Shown here in pieces: positions 45,970-57,582 of a stretch of 64,000 bases of DNA; the stretch's first letter is position 1, and every line of letters starts with the position of its first letter. Made by a program: the position numbers and the translations under genes. The notes below the pieces were generated by a model, which searched no databases, had not been told where the DNA came from, and saw only the letters and a list, made by a program, of their open reading frames with translations. This stretch comes from Vitrella brassicaformis. Taxonomy: Eukaryota; Sar; Vitrellaceae. The DNA lies in contig CDMY01000698.1 in the NCBI GenBank assembly GCA_001179505.1, positions 161,042-225,041 of the forward strand, in the 5' to 3' direction.

Positions 45970-47557
45970 TGTGTGTGGATGACAGACATCAACGAGTGCA
46001 TGTTGGAGAACGGCGGCTGTGAGCAGGAGTGCGTCAACACGGAGGGCAGCTGGGAGTGCAAGTGCTTCAAGGGCTACTGGCTCCACGACGGGGCCTGCAA
46101 AGGTACGCTCCTACCGACACACAGACAGACAGAGCCTTTCCTCTCAGCCTTATGTGTGGCGGCTCTCCTGATGCAGACATCGACGAGTGTGCGCAGGGCA
46201 AGTGCGACCAGGGGTGCGAGAACTCGGTGGGCGGCTTCAAGTGTTCCTGCAAGGAGGGATACACACTGGGAGAGGACGGCACGTCATGCGTCGGTGCGTC
46301 ACACCCGTGACCACACAGACAGACAGAGGCTGCACGTCTGACTGTGTGTGTGTGCCTGTCAGATGTGGAGTGCGGTCCCCCGCCCAAAGTGGCCCACGCA
46401 GTCAAGGCTGTGGAGTGCTACGGCCGGTCTGCCACGGGCCCCAAGTGCGACATGTCATGCGAGCGGGGCTTCATGATGAGGAACAACACCCTCACGTGTG
46501 GCACAGATGGCAAGTGGAGGGGAACCGCCGTCTGCGAAGGTCGGTCGGGTCGGAGAGAGGGAAGGAAAGAACCCCCAGACATAGATACACTGATGTCGTG
46601 TCGTGTCGTGTGTGCAGACATTGACGAGTGTGTGGAAAACATCGGTGGCTGTGACCCGACGGCCGAGTGCGTCAACCTCCCCGGCTCCTTCGAGTGCCGG
46701 TGTCCTGACGGCTTCGACACCTCACGGGACGGCAGCTGCGTGGACATCGACGAGTGCACCGACAGCAGATACCCGGAGAACGGCGGCTGCAGCCACACGT
46801 GCAACAACAGGCCCGGCAGCTACTTCTGCAGCTGTCCGCCTGGCGAGGGCTTCTCCCTCAAAAGCGACAAGAAGCGCTGCACCTGCAAGCCGGGCTTCAC
46901 CTTGGTTCCCGCACGGTCACGTGACGAGGAGGACCAGTGCCAAGGTGGGTGGGGGTGGAGGTGGGATGGGGTGGGATGACACACACAGCACAATAAATGC
47001 TGACTGGTAGATACGTGGGTTCATTCGTCTGTCTGTGTGCATGATAGATGAGGACGAGTGCAAGGGGTGGTTTTCGCCGTGCAGCCGCAAGGCGACGTGC
47101 ACCAACACGCCCGGCAGCTACAAGTGCGAATGCAAAAGGGGATACACCGGAGACGGCACCTACTGCAGAAGGAGAGGTACGCCACGCCACGCCATCACAA
47201 CATCACTCACACACACACAGAGAGAGAGAGACACAAGACCAGACCTCTGTGGGTGTGTGTCGTCTGTCATATTAGAGCGAGGTCTTTCTGTTGATAATGG
47301 GAGGCAAAGTGTCAGGCCTCCTCCGAGGCAACTGCTCGCACCGTTGGGAATCATTCCACAGAGGGCGGCCAGTCGAGAAGAGCCCCAGCAGCCACAGCCA
47401 CCAGCAGAGGAGAGTCCAACACGCCAGGAGGGCAACGGTGGCTTTCTGTCTGCCGCTGTGGCGGGCTATGGTCAGCCACCGGAAGACATCGACGACAGGG
47501 TGGATGACGATGCTTGTTGCGACGTGCTGTCTCTCTCTCTCTCGCCAGATAAATGAG
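42297..47557 (+). CDS. Secreted subtilisin-like protease with EGF and sushi modules
   Basis: Twenty-one exons from 42297-42790 to 47276-47557 (TGA), about 1,178 residues. ATG 42297 gives a clean signal peptide ([16 protein letters not shown]). A prodomain of about 140 residues precedes the S8 domain with all catalytic elements: Asp in [13 protein letters not shown] (42891 on), His in GHGTHISGI (43228 on), oxyanion Asn in FVAAAGND (43642 on) and Ser in [12 protein letters not shown] (43945 on). The C-terminal half has 12 EGF-like modules, most starting DIDEC/DINEC/DVNEC (calcium-binding type), and two sushi/CCP modules (DVECKSPP at 45482, DVECGPPP at 46363). It ends in a Pro/Gln-rich acidic tail with no membrane span or GPI-type tail. 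Modules mostly match single exons in phase 1, as expected of exon shuffling. Intron 45387-45481 has a GC donor. Likely an extracellular calcium-dependent protease. Confidence 0.92.
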
Positions 47558-50502
47558 CGAGGGAGGGAGAGGGACAGAGGGAGAGGGAGACCGACTCTCA
47601 GCACAGCGCGCCAAGGTCACGTGACGGCGATTTACAGTTTGTGCAGTGTGACGATGTGGATGTGAAGGCGCGGAGGGGGAGGGGGGCGGGGGGCGGGGGA
47701 TGGAGGGCTTTTTGGGTTTGTAAGGAAGGACGTAGGGCTCTCTCTTTCTGTGACTTGTTGATGACGTACACACATACGAACGATATGCGACTGCATGACT
47801 GCATGATGACTGACGTGAATTGCATGGTTGCGTGATGATAGTCAGTAAGGTAAGGTAGGGAGGGCATACTGAGCGGATGGATGACGGGTGGATGGATGGA
47901 TGCGTGTGTGTGTGTGTGTGTGTGTGGCAGTCTGTGACACCATGTAGCTAGCCGTTTCGGCAACAGAACGAGCATCACCCCCACACCAACACCACACCAC
48001 ACCATTTCAGGACGATCGATCTGGGTGGATGGATGGATGGATGGATTTGCCCCTTTGTTTTTTCTTTTGATGATACAAGTAATGGTAGGGTGATCCACCA
48101 GCAGCAGAAACAGATAGATATCACACACAGGAAATGTCAACACGCACTCACCCACCACCATTACGAAGGGCCTTCCTTCTTCTCATTCAAAACCACCACC
48201 ACCACCAGACCAACGAGCCAACGAACAAACGAACAAACAGCCGCCAGTCACCACCAAAAACCGAATTCACGCACCCACCCCACCCCACCAGCAGCAAGTA
48301 GGAAAGGCTAACAAATAGGCCCGGCCGCTCTCTCACTCTCTCACTGCACACCAATGACAATAGCGAAGGGACCGGAAGCCAGAAAGAATGGATGGAGGTG
48401 GGAGGGAGGGAGGGAGGAAACAATGCCCGGCGCACCCACCAGGCAGGCAGTCAGGCAATCAGGCAGGAAGCAAGTGGAAGATCGTGGGGGGGCGGGGTGG
48501 ACAGACAAAGAGGAATGAGACAGTCAGTGGTGAGTGGGCTCATAGACACACCCACCCACACCTGGACGCACCGACACATGCATATGTGTGCACACAAGGA
48601 AGAAGGAAGGAAAGAAGGGAGGGATGGGGTGAATGAATGAATGAATCGATGGCATGGAGGGATGTGAGCAAGCAATGCAATTGAGCTGAGCTAGCTAGTG
48701 GGGTGATTCCTTTGTTTAAACGCACCAAAAACGACACAAAGACGGACACACACACACACACACACACACGGAGTGAACAATGAAGTCACCGACATCCATC
48801 CATCTGTCCGTCAGGTCGACCGACCGACCGACACACTGACCAGGTGAGGAACGAATTGCCGCGGTCGGGCGGTCGGTCGGTCGGTCGGTCGGTCGCTCGT
48901 TCGGGGTGTGTGTGCTTTATGTGTGTCCGTACCACCACATCACATCACATCACGCCACATGCTCCCGCACGCCGCATCACATGCCAGACATGACGCTATC
49001 ATATCGGTCGGTGCACACAAATGAAATATGCAGATAAAGAAAGAAATGGTATAATCAATAATACTACCTACCTACACAAAGAAGGAAAGGTTGCTGCAGC
49101 GCTGCGACGGTCAGCGCAGGCCTCTCCTCTCTGGCGTGTCGGTCTGTCTGTCTGTCTGTGTGAGTGTTCGTTCAGGCGTGTGCAACTATCTGCATGCACC
49201 CACACCCTCAGTGATTCACACACGTCACACAGCCTGCCTACCGGTGACCCTGCCTGCCTGCCTCCCTGCCTCTCTGCCAGCCTGCGCCACTGTGCTCCAT
49301 CGGGGTGGTCACTGTGTCCGCGGAACAAACGATGCAGCCAGTCGGTCATTCACTCGTCCAATCTTACACGCACGGAGTCACACGTACTGTCCCTCATTCG
49401 CCCCTCCGTCGCTCACTCATTCACTCACTCACACGCACTCTCATGCACCTACTCACACAGGAGCGGGTCCGTCAGAGTCGGGACACTTGAAAATGAGGAG
49501 CCCACCCCACCGCCCGATAGCTCAGATCAGATCAAGGAAGTCACGCCAGCCGCACCGACGAACGCTGCCGTGCTCACACGCAGCCACACGCATGCAATGC
49601 GCCCGCCTAGCTGATAGCCAATCTCCTGTCTGTCTGTCTGTCTGTCGGTCTGTCTGTCTGTGGCGCATTTGTGGCGGTAGACACACGCGCCAAAAACTTG
49701 GTGGTCTGGCTGCATAGACGTGTGTGTGTGTGTGGGGCACAGACAGAGGGAACACGCGTGCGGGCAACAAGAGAGAAATCGCGTCAGCGCACACACACAC
49801 TGCATAATGACACAATCATGTGTGTGGTGTGTCGATGCGGCCAGCAGCTGGCAGGCGGGCTAGGTAGGGGAGAGTCAAAAGGTGGTGGTGTACCCATACC
49901 AGGCAGGCAGGCAGGCAGGAAGAGCGATAGCCACAGGCAGGCAGGCAGGTGTAGGTGTAGGTGAATGTGATGTGGTCCGTTACTCCTTCCTGGTCTGAAA
50001 AATGCTGTGTGTGGTGTCTGTCTGTCTGGCTGCTTGGCGTGCCGTGCATGCCACTCACTCACACACACACACACGCACATCCCACAGCCAATACAATCAG
50101 TAGCCAAAAGGCAGGCAACGAGGGACTCTCTCTCTCTCTCTCTCTCGCTCCCTCTCTCCCACTGCTCTGCTGCTGCAGCAACAAAATGCAAATGTATGTC
50201 CCACTCCCCCATAGGCAGCAGACATAGGCGCACGCGTGTGTGCGTGCGATGCCAGGCAGACACACAGGCAGGCAGGCAGGCAGGTCATCGCTGCTTCAAG
50301 AGCTCACTCCCTCCCTCCCTCCCTCCTTGCTCCCTCCCTCCCTCGCCCCCTCTCCTCGCCCCCCGAGCAACCCAGGCCCCGTCAGCATCATAACAAATGC
50401 ACAGGCCAGACGAGAGGGCAAACGAGCGAGCAACCAGCCAAAAACCTCGTTTGTGGTCTTCCGCCACGCCATGGCATGCCATCGGTCGGTCGGTGCTGTG
50501 GT
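47558..50502. other. 3-kb repeat-rich region without a gene
   Basis: Nearly 3 kb of simple repeats: GGAT units (47875-47903, 48025-48044), (TG)n near 47906-47927, CTGT/CAGG runs, GA runs and CGGT units. Small ORFs here are built from these repeats and have no splice logic. A CGAC/GTCG inverted repeat lies at 48814-48893. No gene is supported. The right end is the 3' side of the DUF789 gene. Confidence 0.55.
48814..48893. repeat. Tetranucleotide inverted repeat (GACC)n / (GGTC)n
   Basis: GGTCGACCGACCGACCGAC at 48814-48832 is complementary to the GGTCGGTC run at 48870-48893; about 18 pairs could form around a spacer of about 37 nt. Confidence 0.7.
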
Positions 50503-53500
50503 CTATCGAGCGTGGATGTGCCTGTTGTTGTGTCCGCATCTTGATGTGAAGAAGTCGAAGTCGGGGTGGGTGCGGCGCGCGTTGACGCTGCCCAACCACG
50601 ACTCGACCTCGTCCTGGCACACAATGTCACACACACACACACACGCAGAGAGAGAAAGAGAGAGAGAGAGAAAGAAGGAGAAGGAATGAACGCAGAGGCA
50701 GAAACAGACAGACCGAGAGAGGGATCGAGAGTGGCCCACCTTCATCTTTGAGTACCACATGATGCTCGAGTCGACGTCGCCCTGGTAACCTGTCAGCCAC
50801 CCACCCAGACGACACACAGACAGGGTTTGCCGAACCCTTATCTCTCTCTGGCCTGCAATGCACGTACTACCTGGGATCCACAGCTTCGGGTCAGCTCGAT
50901 AGGCCAGCATGCCCACCCTCCTCAGGCGGTACGGCCCACTGTCCAGGGCACAGTCAGGGTGGTGGTGGTGGTGGCCCATTGTCGGTGCCCTCTCGAGCTC
51001 GAACGAGTAGTAGACCAAGAACGACGCCGCATGGTTGGTGCTCAGACTTACAGTGTCGCGCAATGACGGCTGCCACAGAATGCACATCCTGCACAGCACG
51101 CATTCATGTAATGACATGACAGCACAGCCAAGACAGAAAGAAAGAGTGTGTCCGTGTCGTGTCATGCGAGTCTCGCTCTCGCTACGCTCGTCGTGTACGT
51201 AGCCTACCATGACGTGGGTGCGAGTTCGTTAGAGTTGACTCGTAGCAGGTCGGTGCCCTTGACCTCCTGCTGCCCCAGGCCGCCGCTCTGCCCCTGCCCG
51301 GCCAGCAGATACCGAATCTGGCTGTAGAGCGGCCGACGCAGATGGGGCGGCTTGGCTTCAAAGTACTCGAGCGAATGCGGGTGGCTCTGGCCGGGGTTCT
51401 GCTGCCCGTGGTGGCCCCGCATCCCCATCCCCTCGCTGAACGACGAAGGCGACCCCGGCGGGACCATCATGTGATGGCGATGGCCATGGGTGTGGGTGTG
51501 GGTGCCGTGGCCGTTGAGCTGTCTGGGTGCGGAGATGGGGTCAAGCTGTATTGCCGAGAGGTAGGGGATGTAGACGGTGGATGTGAGCGACTGCGCCGAG
51601 TCGCCGTCGAGGAAGGGCACCACGCAGCCGTAGAATGACGGCTCCTTCAGGGCCTCCCACAAGGTGGTCAGGGAGTACAGAGGCGGGTGGTGCACAGAGA
51701 CCGAGAAAGAATCCTGATCATGCATGCGAAAGGCAAAGGAAGGAACCAGAGTGTGTGTGTTGTGCTCATGAGGTGCTGTGCTGTGCTGTGCTGTGTGGCC
51801 ATCCATGCCACCCATCCCACACACACGTACACACACGTAGACGTACCTGCAGTGGACTCGCATGCGGAGTCGTACAGTCCAGAAACGCCCCCAGATTAAA
51901 ATCCCCAGGGCCTCCGACACCACCCACCCCACGCCCTAGCCCCACCGCCCCCACACCCACGCCCACACCCACGCCCAGCCCCAACCCCCTGCTGCTGGGC
52001 ATGGGGATGGGCGGCCGCGGCAGGCTCACACTCTGCGTGTGGGGGCTGCTGGGCTGGCTCGGGTAGCCGTTCTTCAACACACTGGCTATGTTGACATCCA
52101 TGAAAGACGTCGCCGTCCCGCGCGGCTTCATCCCCCGCGGGTAGAAGGGGGCCGACGCGCTGCTCAGATTCGACTGCACCACGCCACCCGTTTGCTTGGG
52201 CCTGTTGGTGCTGCTAGTGGCATCCTCAGCACGTGGGGCCACTGGCCGACGGTCTAGCGAAGATGGGACGTTTGCTGCACCTTGGTCGAATTGGGGGAAT
52301 GGCGGCACCTTGGTCGGCGTGGCGAGGAGGGGCGCGTTCATCTGCCCGTTCATCCAGGTGTGCCCGCGATGCACGGGAGCGGCGGGGCGAGAGGGTGCGG
52401 CCCCCAGAACGCCCGACGTCATGGCCCTGGTGTGTGAATGGGCCGCCTTGGGGCTGGGGTAGCAGATGATGCCGTTTGTGGTGGTGCTGTTGCCGTTAGT
52501 GCTGCTCGTGCTGTTTGCGGGGTCGGTCTCGCTCCTGGCCAGCTCCGACAGACTGTTGCTCCGCAGCAGCGGCGATGAGTCGTGATGCGGAAAGGGCGGA
52601 TGGCTTCCTGTGCCCCCTCCCTGGTCCACTGATGAGCGCGCCGACGGCATGGCGTCGCCAGTGGACGTCTGGCTCGCGGCATCCGACTGGTCGAGTGATG
52701 GGTTGCCCAGACGGGGCAGAGGGATGTGGTGCCTCTGTGCGTTGGAGGGCCGCTGGAGCAGCAGCAGTGGCCTCTGCTGCGTCGACTGGGGGTCCTGGGC
52801 CGAGGGGTACGATGGGAAAGGGATGGCCGTCATGGAGAGGGCGGGAGAGGGCTGACAAGTGTCAGGCCTGGGCAGCAGGCCGCCGCCCGCCGTCTTGTGG
52901 CTGTGGCTGTCGATGCTCGAGAGAGAGGACGAATGCGGGATGGGGATGGGGGAAGGAGGAAGATCATCGGGCAATGGCGATGGCGGCAGCAGCGACACCT
53001 CCCGGAACGGGGGATGCCCCTGCCCCCCCTCACTCGCGGCACACTGGTGGCCGTCCTGACAGCCCTCAGGCGCCTCAACACCACACGACAGGCCAGCTGC
53101 AGCAGCATGAGTAGATGCGTGCGCAGCTGACGGCGGCTCCGGCACTGACTCATGGTCGCCAAACGACTCCTCCTGCCGTTTGTCGTGGTCGCCCTTCCGA
53201 TGCCCCTGACGGACGGCCGCAGAGCTCGGCTCACTGCGGCAGCTAAGCTGATCGTTGGACGCGGCTGTCTCCTCAGCTTGCTGCGCATGGTTTGTTGCCG
53301 GCTTCCCCTCTGAAGCATTTGGCGATGTAGCCGGGGTGGCCGTGCCCGCAGCCACGGGCTGCTGTTGGAGTGGTGTGGGTCGGCTGGCCGCCGTCTCGGC
53401 CTCCCTGTTCCTGCTGCCCTTGCCACGCTTGCCCCCCTCCCTGCCGCCCGGCTGACCCTCCATGGCAGAGCCCTGCTTGCCGGCCGGTCCCGCAGCGCCT

Positions 53501-56500
53501 GTGGTGCCGTTGATGCCGCTGCTGTAGCTGCCCATCATAAGTCGGCTGCCCCCGCTGCCGGCACTGTCGGTGCTGCATGCGCTCCGTGTGCTGCCCGTGC
53601 CTGTGCTGGGCACAGAACCCGAGTAGGTGTATGGGGCACGGTCGCGTGTCGACGATGACGACGGGTTAGACGAAGGCTGCCAGTAGAGGGACGGCTGCTG
53701 CGGCACGGGGGTCCCTGTGTCACTCGGGGTGGACGGTGGGTCTCGGCGGGTCTTGGGCGAGGGAGAATTCTCGCCGTCGGCGCGTGAGGGGAGGGTGGTG
53801 CACTCGGATGCGTTGTGAGTGGCGGCAGCTGTTGGCGAGGGGAGGTGGTCGCAGCTGCAGCTGGCCGTGGTGCTGCCGTGAAGCGTGGAGCCAGCCGTGC
53901 TCAGGACGCTGTCGCTCCTGCCCACGGCCATCCGCAGAGGCAGGTGAGATGGGTGAGTCGAAGACGCCTTCTCGTCACCCTTGTCCTCTCTTGCCGGCGG
54001 CTCGTCATGCTGTGACACCGACGTGGTGATGTGAGTGGGCGCCTCCTCCACTGGTGCCGCCTTGGCCACCTCAATCACGCCGTTTGCCTTGACCTCCTCC
54101 CCCTCCCCCTCTCCAATCATGGGGACAACGGTCTCCATCTTGCCGACATCCATGTCCTTCTGCTCCTTGTCCTTCTGGTGGTCCCGGTTCTTCTTCTTGC
54201 CGCCCTTGGGGTGGTCCTTGGCTCTCTGCTTGGGGGCGGGGACCTCACGCGGCGGGGTCGGCTCAGCCTCAGCCTGCACCCCGACAGCCGCCTGTTCAGG
54301 GACGTCAGTCACCTGCTCAGCCATGCCGCTCTCCTGCGGCCTCTCGATCTCAGACACCTCCTCAGCAGCCTTCTCACACTCATCCACTGACGCACCACCC
54401 GTCCCCGAGTCGTCTGGGACAGGGGCAGTGGCCTCAGTGCTCGGTGGTGGGACGCTCTCAGCAGCACGGGCGGTGGCATTGGCGTCGTCAACTCCCGTGT
54501 CGGTGTCGGTGGGCGTTGGCCGCTCCTCGGTGGTGGGCTCACTCTGGCCGGCGGCCGGCTCCGCCCTCTGCCGACCACTTCTCTTCTTCCGTGGCGTCTT
54601 GCCCTTGTCATTGGCAGCCTTGTCGTCGCCAACCACTGGCTGTGCGGCCGCCGGGTGGTCATCCTCATTCCCCTCCCTGCCGTTGCTCGCCGACGAGCTG
54701 GCAGGGGCAGCCGCAGATGCAGAGGCAGAGGCAGAGGCAGATCCGGATGCAGTCGACTGCGCGCGGTTCTTCTTCTGTCTGCGTTCCTTGTCTCGTTTGC
54801 TCTTGGCCAGCGATGCGCCGTCGGCAGCCGCGCTGGAGGCAGTGGTGCTGCCCTGTGAGGTGGAGGAGGGTGCGGATGGTGCGGGTGTGAGTCCCGTCTT
54901 GCGTGCGAGGAGCTGGTTTTGACGGCGGATGTGTCGGGGTGGCGGGGGCTGGGAGGGAGGGGGGTGGTCGCTGGAACGACGGATCAGATCTAGACACGCG
55001 TTCACTGTCAATATACACGCACCTGCATAACGACAAGAAAGAAAGAAAGGGACGCATCCACCCACCCACCCACCCACAGTCCCGTTGTGTGCTGTGTTGT
55101 GTGTGGTTCTCTGACTGACGCACCAGGGATGATCTCCATGGCATCGGTGAGATGTGACGAGTGTGCGGTGGAGGACGCTCTCGGCGTGTCGCTCCCCGTC
55201 AGACTCTCCTCCCCCTCCCCCGTCCCAACAGACGCCCCCTCAACCCTCTCCCTCTCTCCCGCCCCACTAGCAGCGCTGCTAGACGACCGCTCCTCATGCG
55301 GCTCGATAGCGATACCCCTCTTGCGCACAATGGCAAAGAAAAACGAAACCTCATCCGGGAAGGGCGTGTTGGGGCCGAAGGTGCCGTACGCCCCCGGCTC
55401 CTGGCTGATGCGCACAACTACAGCTGACTCAGGCATGGACTGGGCCGAGTTGTCGGCCGACGCGGTGCCCACTCCTCCGTTGACTAGCGTGGGAGGGGGG
55501 TGGCGACTGACGGTTGCTGTGGTGGGCGACGAAGGGCGAGACGACAGCGATGCTGCTGAGGGGTCGGGGTCCGACGGCTGAGAGGATGCGGGGAAGGGCA
55601 TCGACAACGGCAGGTCAGCGTCGTCACTACTCGCATCCTTGTCTCCCTGGCCGCTCCCCGACGGCTTGTCGTCATGACCGTCGTCCGTGTTGCTGTCGCT
55701 CCACCTCCTCGCCAGCCTGGGGTGGTCCTCCCGCCCCTCCCCCTCCCCCTGCTGCTCCTGATCTTCTCTCCCCACCGAGGGGGGCAGGCGAAACGACAAG
55801 GACGGCGAGCTGGTCGACGCATGCTCGTGGTCCTCGCCCTCCTCAGTGGTGGAGGGCGATGGGCTGGGTGGCCTGGCCATCATCTGCCGCATATGGCGGG
55901 ACTTCTTGGCCATATCCCGTCGGTACTCCTCCAGCTGGATGTCCGCCTGGGTCTGCCTGGCGTCCGACAGGAAGGATGCGACTGGCCTGAAGTCTCTGAA
56001 GTCATGCTGGTGGGAGTGAGGCAGCGACGGGGAGGGCGAAGACGACGACGTTGACAGAGAGGGCGATGTCGGGGTCGTCCGACGAGCCTGCAGAAGCCAA
56101 GGACAAAGGCACAGCCCAGCCCGTGCTGTCATCAATCTTTCCACGGTTTGCTGTCTGTGCTTTTGCTGGGCGCGTAGCGTACCTCGACTGTGACGATGCA
56201 GTTTCCTTTGGTGATAAGGTCAGCATCGATTCTGCTCTGCCGTGAGCTGCCGCCCTCGGATGCGGCGGCCGATGCTGATGCTGATGCTGAGGCCGATGTG
56301 CTGCTGTGAGTGGGTGTGACGCACGCTGCCCCAGACGATGGGCCTGCTGACGCAGACTCAACGGGCATCATCAAACACTGACACACACAACACGACACAA
56401 GACAAACAGACACACGGTTTTGTTGTCGGCTACACCAGTGAGTGATCGTGCTATGCATCTGTTGACACACCGACTGACCTTGTTGTCCTCCCGCCCTTGC

Positions 56501-57114
56501 GTGTTGGCCGACCGTCTGAACTTGAGCACTAGCAGGTCAAACGATGTGGCCGAAACTTGTTTGACGAAAAGGACTATCTCGCGAAGCTCCTGGAGGGCGT
56601 TGCACGAGTAGAACAGACTCTCCAGGTCAGGCGAGTGCACCTGACACACACAACACATACACCAACACCCACAACAACACCACACTGAGGCCTGCCCCGA
56701 CACCGCAGATGCACACACACGAATGCAGCTAGCTGTCTGGCGTGGCCGCGCACGTCTGTCGAGACACCCGAGCTCAGAAACGGGCTCCATCTCACGCACG
56801 ACAGCCTCTCTCGCCCCCTCGCCTGTTGCCGAGCCCTCTGGCTGACCCCGTTTCCTGTTGCTTACGTTCCTGACGATGACTTCTGGTTGCACGAGTAGGG
56901 TGTTAGCGGTGTTTGTGGCCCTTGTGGCCATTCGACCAGGTATTGACCGCACGGCAGCTCTCCACTCGAGTCCCTCCAGTTCCACTGCCTCCCTGTGGGA
57001 CGAGAGTGGTGGCCCTTGGCGGACCTCACTAGCTGGAAGGGACGCCGACTGCTGGGGCGAAGGTGCGTCCTCCGATTTGGGCCTTGGGCCAGCCTGACTC
57101 ACTGATAGGAACAT
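50503..57114 (-). CDS. DUF789-family protein with very long disordered insert
   Basis: Nine exons: 57114-56866, 56640-56479, 56377-56183, 56097-55124, 54989-51847, 51713-51208, 51088-50871, 50789-50740 and 50613-50503 (TAG), about 1,870 residues. The C-terminal domain has the order known for DUF789 of plants and algae: NLGAFLDCTTP, SLTTLWEALKEPSFYGCVVP, VYIPYLSAIQ, SLEYFEAKPPHLRRPLYSQI, NELAPTSWMCILWQPS, VGMLAYRADPKLWIP and WLGSVNARRTHPDFDFF. A separate N-terminal domain (SLFYSCNALQELREIV, ATSFDLLVLKFRR, DADLITKGNCIVTVE) is not recognised. The 3.1-kb exon 5 is low-complexity (Ser/Pro/Thr/Gln, Lys-rich patches, VGVGVGVG). DUF789 function is unknown. The plant proteins are about 300-400 residues, so this one is enlarged mainly by disordered sequence. 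Confidence 0.8.
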
Positions 57115-57582
57115 GCAGAAGCAGGCATCTCCTCAATCTACACGCAGGCTCGCAAAAGTGGTTTTTTTCTGGTAGAGAGGGTCACGTCGCAAAACTATTT
57201 ACCTGCCAGCCTCTTTCGGGATCTGATCTGATCTGATCACCACTGATCACTTAGCACCCAGCACCACTTCGAAGTCGCAGAGCTGCTCGACTCACGGGGC
57301 GTCGAGGGTACGTGTGTGGAACGGCTGAGAGAAGCTGCCGAAGATCAGCTCCTTGTGTGCCAGCCAGACCGCCCGCTGGCGGTCCAGTTCACCTTCAACG
57401 CGGTCCTGACTCAGGTCCCCATCTCCCGCACGGTTGGTTCCTGCCTTGTTCCTTCGGTGCCGTCAGCAGCATCTGCCCACGGCACAGACCGACCACACCA
57501 CCGTCTGTCTGTCTGTCTGTCTGTGTGTGTGTTGCTTCCACTGTTACAATTCGCACTGACTGACGAGCATCTCATCTTCGGC
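57115..57582. other. Upstream region with one open plus-strand segment
   Basis: A plus-strand stretch at about 57312-57435 reads VERLREAAEDQLLVCQPDRP and VQFTFNAVLTQVP and looks coding, but I could not splice it into the RING-CH gene at 57583. It may be a 5' exon of that gene or a remnant of another. Confidence 0.25.

Noticed and set aside
48362-48450. Short tandem units suggesting a CRISPR-like or satellite array
   Set aside because: Units of 4 bp without spacers are ordinary microsatellites; the organism is a eukaryote.
51766-55077. Many long plus-strand ORFs opposite the 3.1-kb DUF789 exon
   Set aside because: They are GC-rich antisense shadows with Ala/Arg/Gly bias; the minus frame joins cleanly to conserved exons on both sides.
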